A DNA stretch of 7,322 nucleotides from JAICLL01 sp035252155 (GTDB taxonomy: Bacteria; Planctomycetota; Planctomycetia; Pirellulales; JAICIG01), in the NCBI GenBank assembly GCA_035252155.1, contig DATFDL010000717.1:1-7322 (forward strand), written 5' to 3'. A program made the position numbers and the translations under genes. The notes beneath the pieces were generated by a model. It saw only the letters and a list, made by a program, of their open reading frames with translations. It did no database searches and was not told the origin of the DNA. Of this stretch, positions 1-5,307 are shown piece by piece; position 1 is the first letter of the stretch, and every line of letters begins with the position of its first letter.

Positions 1-531
1 GCGACCGGCGAATTCGCCGCGGCGATGACAGTCGTGTTGTTGTTGAACCCATTCATCATTGGATTAGGAAATCTTTTGGGGCCGGCCACGGCCCGCGCCT
101 ATGCCAACGGCGGCGTGTCGGAAATGCGGCGCATCGTCCAAAGGTTCACGCTGGGGCTGGCTGGTTTCTTGCTATTATTCTGCCTGTTCCTTGCGGGCTT
201 CGGCGGTTGGGCGTTGGCGGCGCTCTTTGGTTCGCAATACGCGGGTCAGGGCGCCGTCGTCACCTTGCTGGCCGTGGGTCTGGCAGTGAACGCCCTGGGA
301 ATGGGCGCCGACAACGCCCTGCGCGCCGCCGGCCGGCCGCGCGACACGTTCTTTGCTTCGCTCTTGGCCATGACGATCACGCTGGCGGCTGGCGCATGGC
401 TGGCGCCCGCGTGGCACATCGTTGGCATCGCCTGCGCCGTGCTCACCGGCAACCTGGTCGGCACGTTGGCGCGGTGGTTGGCCTTCGCTCGGCTCTCGCA
501 CGCCGCCCGCACGGCAGGAGCGACGGCATGA
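1..531 (+). CDS. Wzx-type polysaccharide flippase, C-terminal part (5' end outside window)
   Basis: Frame 1 is open from the first base, so the gene begins upstream; about 176 C-terminal residues are visible. They are strongly hydrophobic and form several membrane helices: around residues 10-27, 47-75, 86-102, 119-134 and 138-154, separated by short basic loops. The stretch with LNPFIIGLGN, a small-residue LLGPATARAYANGG segment and a following basic amphipathic helix resembles the last third of MOP/PST-superfamily polysaccharide transporters. Members of that family move undecaprenyl-diphosphate-linked repeat units from the inner to the outer leaflet of the cytoplasmic membrane. The stop overlaps the start of the next gene as ATGA (528-531), indicating coupled translation with a Wzy/WaaL-like partner, the usual neighbour. 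ATG 25 is only an internal methionine. The Wzx role is inferred from helix pattern and context; a different MATE-like transporter cannot be excluded. Confidence 0.8.
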   Translation, partial: ATGEFAAAMTVVLLLNPFIIGLGNLLGPATARAYANGGVSEMRRIVQRFTLGLAGFLLLFCLFLAGFGGWALAALFGSQYAGQGAVVTLLAVGLAVNALGMGADNALRAAGRPRDTFFASLLAMTITLAAGAWLAPAWHIVGIACAVLTGNLVGTLARWLAFARLSHAARTAGATA

Positions 532-3044
532 CGCGCATCGTCGCAGCTTCGTCCGTTTCCTTTGCCCCGGCTGCCCTTAGCCATGCGCTGCTTCGATGGT
601 CGGGCATGATCTTGCTGGCGGCCATCGTCATCGTCAACGAAGCCAGCTTCCGCGTGGCGGATCCTGATGCCGTTGGACTCGATTGGCAGTCGGTACTGCG
701 GCTGGGCGTGTGTGCGTTGTGCGGGCTCTACGGCGTCCTTCACTTGCCACAAACCCAACGCTGCCTGCTGCGATTTCCGGGTGTTTACTGTTCGATCTTC
801 GCCGCGTGGGCGGTGGCGACTGCGCCGCTGGCGGTCGACCCCGCATATGCGTTGGCCGCCGGTATCGCGCTGGTGTGTGTGCTTCTTTTCGCGCCGGCCG
901 TACTGCTGCGGTTAGGGCATGTCACGGTAATCAAGACATTGGTCGCCGGTCTGTTGGTTTTTGCGGCGACCTGTTGGGTGGCCCAATTCACGCGGCCCGA
1001 GTTGGGCCAGCCCGAATATCTCATGCCCGGTCAAGAACCGGTTTGGCGGCTGGGCGGTCTGACGCACCCCAATGGCCTGGGCGGTTTTTGCGCGCTGGCG
1101 ATCGGATTGCTGGGTGTGCTGGGCACGAGCGGCCAGGTGCGATGGCACTGGCTGGCGGCGCCGCTCGCGTTTATGGCGATCACCCTCGGGCTGACCGACA
1201 GCCGCACCTCGCAGGTGGGTGTGGCCGCGCTCGGTCTGCTGTTCCTCGTGCGGCGAACGAGGCCGGCCTTGCTGGCATGCGGCGCGGCAGTGCTGGCGCT
1301 GGCGGTGCTTGGTGCCGAAATCGCAGGGGCCGATTGGTCGCAATGGATCGTCGGCGCGGCCCGCGAGGGAGACGCCGAAGAGCTCTATTCCGCCAATGGA
1401 CGCACCCTACTATGGGAATTCGCTATCGACAAAGCCGCCCGTGCTCCGTGGATCGGCTATGGATTCGGCGGCTCGCGGTTTTTAATGAGCGACTTTGAGC
1501 TTTTCCCCGCCGCACACCCGCATCAATTACTGCTCGACTGTCTGCTGGAAACGGGCATATTCGGCTTGCTGCTGCTGGGCGCCATGTTCTTGACGCAAGG
1601 GTATCGACTGTGGGCGGCACCGGCCCCATTTGCCGATGTGGTGACCGTGTTGGTGTTTGTGAGCGGCCTGACCGAGACGCCGATTTTCAATCCTGTGCCC
1701 GAAGCGTTCACGCTGTCGTGGTTGATCGCCCTGTTCTGGCGCGACGTCGTAGAACGGAATTCATTCCGTTCGCGGCGCAGCCGCGCGACGCCGCGAGACG
1801 TGTTTCAGAAACGGAATAAATTCCGTTCTACAGACAAACGGAATGAATCCGGTTGTACGGGTAAACGGAATGAATTCCGTTCAACAAGGGGCGACAAATT
1901 GGCAGGGCATGTCGTTCTGCTGACAAATTTTATTCCGCCATACCGGCTGCCGGTCTACACCGAGTTAGCCCGCCGCGTCGAGAAACTGACCATTCTGCTT
2001 TCGACGCCGATGGAATCGAACCGGAGCTGGACGCCCGACTGGGGCGAGCTTGATGTGCGGGTGCAGCGAACATTCACCATCAACCGTCCCTGGCGGCACG
2101 CGGCCGGCTTTCGCGATACGCTGCGGCTCCACGTGCCCTACGACACATTGACAACACTTCGTGGCTTGCGGCCCGACGCGATCATATCGGCCGAATTGGG
2201 ATTTCGGTCGGCGTTCAGCGCGCTCTATTCGGGCTTGCTGCGCCGCACGCCGCTGGTGCTGTGGGCCACGCTTTCTGACCACACCGAGCAAGGCCGGGGA
2301 TGGCTCCGAGCGTGTCTGCGCCGCTGGCTGCTGGCGCGGGCCGGCGCCGTCGTGGTCAATGGCGAAAGCGGCGTCCGATACATCGAGCGATTTGGTTTCG
2401 AGCGACGGCGAATTTTCCGTGTTCCCTATGTGGCGTTGCCCGGCGTGTTCGAGCGGTTGCCGAGCACGCGGCCGGCCGGTGCCGCGCATCGACTGCTTTA
2501 CGTGGGGCAATTGATCGAACGCAAGGGCCTGTCGCCGTTCGTCGCGGCCCTGTCGCGCTGGGCGGCCGACCATCCCGGCCGAGAGGTGGTGTTCGACCTG
2601 GCGGGGTCCGGCCCAGTCGAACGTGAGCTGCGATCGCTGTCGCTGCCGCCGAACCTTTCGCTCAGTTTCCTCGGCGAATGCAACTACGCCCGATTGGCCG
2701 AAGCATACTCCGCCGCCGGGATCTTCGTCTTTCCGACCTTGGCCGACGAGTGGGGTCTGGTTGTCAACGAGGCGCTGGCCGCGGGCTTGCCGGTGTTGGG
2801 CAGCCGCTACAGCCAGGCCGTCGAGGAGCTTTGCCACGATGGCGCCACCGGCTGGACATTCCGCCCCGGCGCGGCCGACGAAATGGCCGCGGCCATCGAC
2901 CAGGCGCTGTCGGCCTCGGTGGACGAGCTAAACACGATGCGGGCGGCGGCACGCGCCGCCGTCGAACCACTCACACCGAAACACACGGTCGACGGCCTCT
3001 TGCAAGCCGTCCGCGCCGCCATGAACCAGGAACGATCCGCTTGA
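528..3044 (+). CDS. O-antigen polymerase/ligase (Wzy/WaaL-like) joined in frame to a GT4 glycosyltransferase
   Basis: One open frame of 838 residues from ATG 528, chosen because it overlaps the flippase stop as ATGA. Residues 1-405 are a polytopic membrane protein with about ten or more helices. RLGGLTHPNGLGG (174-186), TDSRTSQVG (223-231), NGRTLLW (290-296) and HPHQLLLDCLLETGIFG (330-346) match the Wzy_C/WaaL pattern, with R291 and H330/H332 in or beside the expected large outer loop. Such enzymes polymerise or ligate lipid-linked glycans on the outer face. Residues 409-454 are a charged linker translated from palindromic repeats. Residues 458-838 are a cytoplasmic GT-B enzyme of family GT4: YVGQLIERKG (658-667) and a D740...E748 pair in PTLADEWGLVVNEAL, where the first acidic residue of the usual EX7E motif is Asp. 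No stop codon separates the parts. WaaL C termini face the cytoplasm, so a fusion is topologically possible, but separate translation from TTG 1899 is equally plausible. Wzy and WaaL cannot be told apart here. Confidence 0.75.
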   Translation: MTRIVAASSVSFAPAALSHALLRWSGMILLAAIVIVNEASFRVADPDAVGLDWQSVLRLGVCALCGLYGVLHLPQTQRCLLRFPGVYCSIFAAWAVATAPLAVDPAYALAAGIALVCVLLFAPAVLLRLGHVTVIKTLVAGLLVFAATCWVAQFTRPELGQPEYLMPGQEPVWRLGGLTHPNGLGGFCALAIGLLGVLGTSGQVRWHWLAAPLAFMAITLGLTDSRTSQVGVAALGLLFLVRRTRPALLACGAAVLALAVLGAEIAGADWSQWIVGAAREGDAEELYSANGRTLLWEFAIDKAARAPWIGYGFGGSRFLMSDFELFPAAHPHQLLLDCLLETGIFGLLLLGAMFLTQGYRLWAAPAPFADVVTVLVFVSGLTETPIFNPVPEAFTLSWLIALFWRDVVERNSFRSRRSRATPRDVFQKRNKFRSTDKRNESGCTGKRNEFRSTRGDKLAGHVVLLTNFIPPYRLPVYTELARRVEKLTILLSTPMESNRSWTPDWGELDVRVQRTFTINRPWRHAAGFRDTLRLHVPYDTLTTLRGLRPDAIISAELGFRSAFSALYSGLLRRTPLVLWATLSDHTEQGRGWLRACLRRWLLARAGAVVVNGESGVRYIERFGFERRRIFRVPYVALPGVFERLPSTRPAGAAHRLLYVGQLIERKGLSPFVAALSRWAADHPGREVVFDLAGSGPVERELRSLSLPPNLSLSFLGECNYARLAEAYSAAGIFVFPTLADEWGLVVNEALAAGLPVLGSRYSQAVEELCHDGATGWTFRPGAADEMAAAIDQALSASVDELNTMRAAARAAVEPLTPKHTVDGLLQAVRAAMNQERSA
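1752..1889. repeat. Four palindromic repeats, three in tandem with 27-base period, inside a coding frame
   Basis: The unit is AACGGAAT-NN-ATTCCGTT. Unit 1 (1752-1771) is a perfect dyad with 9-base arms and a TC centre. Unit 2 (1810-1827) is perfect with an AA centre. Unit 3 (1837-1854) is decayed in the right arm (ATCCGGTT). Unit 4 (1864-1881) is perfect with a GA centre. By its centre and flank, unit 1 is inverted relative to unit 4. Units 2-4 start exactly 27 bases apart and unit 1 lies 57 bases before unit 2, all multiples of three. Translated, 1809-1889 gives KRNKFRSTD, KRNESGCTG and KRNEFRSTR. The segment is AT-richer than its surroundings. No T-run follows, so it is not an ordinary terminator. 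It resembles intergenic REP-like or MITE-like palindromes. Confidence 0.9.
1771..1785. repeat. GC-rich hairpin between palindromic units 1 and 2
   Basis: CGCGGC (1771-1776), a GCA loop and GCCGCG (1780-1785) form a 6-base-pair stem. It directly follows the unit 1 palindrome and may be part of the same mobile or REP-like element. Its base composition contrasts with the AT-rich palindromes on either side. A stem this short is common by chance in GC-rich DNA, so its only support is its position. Confidence 0.4.
1886..1891 (+). promoter_or_regulatory. Shine-Dalgarno candidate for TTG 1899
   Basis: AAGGGG lies 7 bases before TTG 1899, inside the frame that continues from the polymerase/ligase gene. 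It overlaps the last codons of the third 9-residue repeat. If used, it would let the second glycosyltransferase be made as a free protein and make the upstream frame a read-through extension. Confidence 0.45.
1899..3044 (+). CDS. GT4 glycosyltransferase, possible separately translated product of the fused frame
   Basis: Alternative reading of the second half of the frame that begins at 528. TTG 1899 stands just before the first beta strand of the GT-B fold (AGHVVLLTNFIPPYRLPVY), where a GT4 enzyme normally starts, and AAGGGG at 1886-1891 gives a Shine-Dalgarno 7 bases upstream. The product would be 381 residues, normal for GT4. The N-terminal domain begins with the FIPPYRLPVY acceptor-side loop common in this group. 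The C-terminal domain carries YVGQLIERKG and the DEWGLVVNEA nucleotide-sugar motif. It would transfer a sugar from a nucleotide donor to the lipid-linked repeat unit at the inner face of the membrane; donor and acceptor cannot be read from sequence. The next gene also uses TTG, which makes a TTG start here more credible. The Shine-Dalgarno lies at the very end of the repeat array, so the repeats may have supplied part of the initiation site. Confidence 0.5.
   Translation: MAGHVVLLTNFIPPYRLPVYTELARRVEKLTILLSTPMESNRSWTPDWGELDVRVQRTFTINRPWRHAAGFRDTLRLHVPYDTLTTLRGLRPDAIISAELGFRSAFSALYSGLLRRTPLVLWATLSDHTEQGRGWLRACLRRWLLARAGAVVVNGESGVRYIERFGFERRRIFRVPYVALPGVFERLPSTRPAGAAHRLLYVGQLIERKGLSPFVAALSRWAADHPGREVVFDLAGSGPVERELRSLSLPPNLSLSFLGECNYARLAEAYSAAGIFVFPTLADEWGLVVNEALAAGLPVLGSRYSQAVEELCHDGATGWTFRPGAADEMAAAIDQALSASVDELNTMRAAARAAVEPLTPKHTVDGLLQAVRAAMNQERSA
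3028..3032 (+). promoter_or_regulatory. Shine-Dalgarno for the TTG 3041 start
   Basis: AGGAA ends 8 bases before TTG 3041, within the last codons of the preceding gene. It supports TTG as the start of the second GT4 gene: no ATG stands near the beginning of the conserved fold, and the TTG overlaps the upstream TGA as TTGA. Confidence 0.6.
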
Positions 3045-4309
3045 ATATCCTTTACGCCAGCACGGTCTACCCGCCTGCCATCGGCGGCGCTCAGATCCAC
3101 CTGCACCGCCTGATCCGCGAGATGCAGCACCTGGGACACTCGGCGCGCGTCGTCACGCACACCTCGCGGTACCGGCGCGATTGGGTGCGGCTGAGCACCG
3201 TCGGTTGCGAAACACGGCTCGATTACACGTACGATGGCGTCGATGTCAGCCGGTTGGGTTTCTCGCCCGGCTGCCGGCTGCGGATGGCGCCCTGGGCAAT
3301 GGCCTATTACGGATGCATGGGTCCCGCCGTGCGGCGCTTGAGCCGGTTGATCGGCGGCGAACTCGAGCGGACGGCCGGACGGCCGGCGCTGGTCCACGCC
3401 ACGCGAATCGGCCGTGAATTTTTGGCTCGGGCGGCGATCGACCTGGCGCGGCGGCAACGCATCCCTTTCGTACTGACGCCCAATCACCATCCTCGCTGGC
3501 GCGGCTGGCTCTATCGCGAATACGACAAGCTCTACCGCGAAGCCGATGCCGTGGTGGCGCTCACCACCGCGGAAAAAGAACTGCTGGTCCGCGAAAAGCG
3601 AGTCGCCGCCGAGCGCGTCCACGTGACGGGCATCGGGCCGATTTTGTCCGATCAGTTCTCCGCCGAAGACTTCCGCCGCCGGTGCGGCATTTCGGGACGG
3701 TTCATTCTCTTCGTCGGCCAGCAGTTGCGCTACAAGGGAATCGCCGCCGTGGTGCATGCGGCACCCGCCGTCTGGCAGCGCCACAGCGATGTGCAGTTTG
3801 TCTTCATCGGCCCGACGACGCGCTATTCGCGGCGGCTCTTCGACCGAATGGACGACCCGCGGTTGGTCAACTTGGGCAGCGTCGATTTGTGGACGAAGAC
3901 GTCGGCTATCGCGGCCTGCGAGCTGCTTTGTCTGCCCTCGCTGCAAGAAAGCTTCGGCGGCGTGTTTGTCGAGGCCTGGTCGAAGCGCAAAGCGGTGATT
4001 GGTGGCCGAATCGCTCAGATTGCCAGCGTAATCGACGACGGCATTGATGGCCTGCTCGTCAATCAAGACACCGGCGAGCTGGCCCAGGCCATCAACCGCT
4101 TGCTGTCCGATCGGGCTGAATGCAGGGCGATGGGCGACGCCGGCTGGCGCAAGGTATACGAGCGATATTCGTGGGAGCGAATCGCCAGAAAAACGCTGGC
4201 CGCCTATTCGGCCGCCGGCGCCGACATCAGCAGGGGATGTTCTACCCGGCCGGGCGATCGAGAGATCGGTTCACCAAAGGTTCACGATGCATGCGGGGTG
4301 GATCGATGA
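3041..4309 (+). CDS. GT4 family glycosyltransferase (TTG start)
   Basis: A 422-residue GT-B enzyme. The start is TTG 3041, which overlaps the upstream stop as TTGA and has AGGAA 8 bases before it; the GT4 fold begins at once with NILYASTVYPPAIGGAQIH, where the GGAQ glycine loop is at residues 15-18. The central region holds HHPRW and a charged helix (YREYDKLYREADAVVAL) that leads into the linker. The C-terminal Rossmann domain shows FVGQQLRYKG and CLPSLQESFGGVFVEAW, with an intact EX7E pair at E303 and E311 that binds the nucleotide sugar. It would add one sugar to the lipid-linked repeat unit on the cytoplasmic face; which sugar is unknown. After the usual C-terminal helix (YSWERIARKTLAAYS) about 30 residues remain (ADISRGCSTRPGDREIG and beyond) with no recognisable family match. 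The stop overlaps the next start as ATGA (4306-4309). Confidence 0.88.
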   Translation: MNILYASTVYPPAIGGAQIHLHRLIREMQHLGHSARVVTHTSRYRRDWVRLSTVGCETRLDYTYDGVDVSRLGFSPGCRLRMAPWAMAYYGCMGPAVRRLSRLIGGELERTAGRPALVHATRIGREFLARAAIDLARRQRIPFVLTPNHHPRWRGWLYREYDKLYREADAVVALTTAEKELLVREKRVAAERVHVTGIGPILSDQFSAEDFRRRCGISGRFILFVGQQLRYKGIAAVVHAAPAVWQRHSDVQFVFIGPTTRYSRRLFDRMDDPRLVNLGSVDLWTKTSAIAACELLCLPSLQESFGGVFVEAWSKRKAVIGGRIAQIASVIDDGIDGLLVNQDTGELAQAINRLLSDRAECRAMGDAGWRKVYERYSWERIARKTLAAYSAAGADISRGCSTRPGDREIGSPKVHDACGVDR

Positions 4310-5307
4310 CCGTTATCTCGATGCAATCTTCTCCTCCGCGGTCAAGTGCCGCACCGGCGTGGCCCACCAAGCTCGACCTGTTGGGCGTCGGCATCAGTCC
4401 GACGACCTACGACGAGGCGGTGCAATTGATTCTGGACGCCGCGAAGCAGGGCCGGCCGGCCGTGGTGGCTTGTCAGGCCGTGCACGCGGTGGTCACCGCC
4501 GGCGGCGACCCGGAGCTGCGCCGGCGAGTTAATTCGTTCGAGTTGGTTACGCCCGACGGACAGCCAGTGCGGTGGGCCATTAACTGGTTCTATCGAGCCG
4601 GGCTGGCCGAGCGCGTCTACGGTCCCGAGCTGATGTTGCGCGTCTGTCGCGAGGCGGCAGTTCGCGGTGTCGCGATCTACCTGTATGGCGGCACGCCCGA
4701 AGTGCTGGCGCGGCTGCGTCGCCGGCTGATCGGCGCCTGCCCCGGTCTAAAGATCGCCGGCAGCGAGTCGCCTCCGTTCCGCGCGCTCACCGAAGACGAA
4801 GATCGGCAGGTGCTCGAACGGATCAATGCCAGCGGCGCGCGGCTGGTCTTCGTCGGCCTTGGCTGTCCCAAGCAAGATCATTTTGCCTACGAGCATCGCG
4901 AGCGACTGGCGGCCGTGCAACTGTGCGTCGGCGCCGCGTTCGACTTTCACGCCGGCGTGAAGCCGATGGCCCCGCGCTGGATGCAGCGGCACGGGCTGGA
5001 GTGGCTCTTTCGGCTTGGCTGCGAGCCGCGCCGACTGGCGAGCCGCTATCTGGTAACCAACACGCTGTTCGTCACCAAGCTGGCCGGCGCGATCGCGGGC
5101 CACGCGGTCGGGTGGCTGGGGCAGAAGCCGGCCGCATTGGGCGCAGTATCGCCGCGAGACGCTGTCGGCTGGCGATGCCCCGGTGGTGAACCAGCCGGGG
5201 CATCACCGCGACCGCCCGTGAGCTTCGACCAGACCCATGCGCGCGGCTCTGCCCCAGCCACCGCCGTAAACGTTTACGAACACCAATCTATGGAGACGCA
5301 ACTATGA
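4306..5307 (+). CDS. WecG/TagA/CpsF family (GT26) glycosyltransferase
   Basis: A 333-residue protein with ATG 4306 overlapping the upstream stop (ATGA); ATG 4291 in the same frame is a possible alternative start five codons earlier. GT26 hallmarks run in order: DLLGVGISPTTYDEAV (24-39), VTPDGQPVRWAINW (81-94, with D84 in the position of the proposed catalytic base), VYGPELM (104-110), IYLYGGTPEVLARLRRRL (124-141), RLVFVGLGCPKQDHF (179-193), VGAAFDFHAG (208-217) and RHGLEWLFRL...EPRRLASRYL (228-249). Known members transfer ManNAc or ManNAcA to undecaprenyl-diphospho-GlcNAc, usually the second committed step of a glycan; the sugar here is not determined. At the position where relatives have Thr-x-Asn in the first strand, this protein has A55-C56-Q57. 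The last 65 or so residues are a Gly/Pro/Ala-rich extension of low complexity that includes a translated hairpin (5171-5207) and lies beyond the family core. Confidence 0.9.
   Translation: MTVISMQSSPPRSSAAPAWPTKLDLLGVGISPTTYDEAVQLILDAAKQGRPAVVACQAVHAVVTAGGDPELRRRVNSFELVTPDGQPVRWAINWFYRAGLAERVYGPELMLRVCREAAVRGVAIYLYGGTPEVLARLRRRLIGACPGLKIAGSESPPFRALTEDEDRQVLERINASGARLVFVGLGCPKQDHFAYEHRERLAAVQLCVGAAFDFHAGVKPMAPRWMQRHGLEWLFRLGCEPRRLASRYLVTNTLFVTKLAGAIAGHAVGWLGQKPAALGAVSPRDAVGWRCPGGEPAGASPRPPVSFDQTHARGSAPATAVNVYEHQSMETQL
5171..5207. repeat. REP-like strong hairpin inside the 3' end of the GT26 gene
   Basis: GATGCCCCGG (5174-5183) pairs perfectly with CCGGGGCATC (5195-5204). The stem continues inward as TGG (5184-5186) with CCA (5191-5193) around a TGAA loop, leaving one bulged G (5194). 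Outside a C/A mismatch, GG (5171-5172) pairs with CC (5206-5207). This gives 13 contiguous or near-contiguous pairs. No T-run follows, and translation continues for a further 100 bases, so it is not an intrinsic terminator of this operon. It reads as RCPGGEPAGAS in the GT26 C-terminal extension. A dispersed palindromic element that was captured into the frame is the likeliest explanation. Confidence 0.75.
5292..5295 (+). promoter_or_regulatory. Shine-Dalgarno for the epimerase gene
   Basis: GGAG ends 8 bases before ATG 5304. It lies in the last codons of the GT26 gene and, with the ATGA overlap, fixes the start just before the Rossmann first strand NLLIVAGGGGFIGG. Confidence 0.6.

Noticed and set aside
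7..18. Perfect 12-base palindrome GGCGAATTCGCC at the left edge
   Set aside because: One or two 12-base palindromes are expected by chance in 7.3 kb; it lacks the AACGG arm of the repeat family and encodes ordinary flippase residues.
138..150. 13-base direct repeat CCAAAGGTTCACG also at 4274-4286
   Set aside because: One shared 13-mer is expected about this often by chance in a window of this size; flanks do not match and the copies lie in unrelated contexts.
1752..1771. Perfect palindrome as an intrinsic terminator after the polymerase/ligase gene
   Set aside because: No U-tract follows, the AT-rich stem is weak, and the coding frame continues unbroken through it.
1809..1889. Repeats with regular spacing suggestive of a CRISPR array
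   Set aside because: Units are 18-base palindromes separated by only 9 bases that are themselves similar; there are no unique spacers of 25-45 bases and no cas genes.
3369..3384. Tandem GGACGGCC repeat
   Set aside because: Only two 8-base units inside a conserved coding region of high GC; no further copies or structure.
2807..4066. Long antisense open frame of about 419 codons
   Set aside because: It is the complement of two clear glycosyltransferase coding regions in GC-rich DNA, with a low-complexity product and no recognisable fold.
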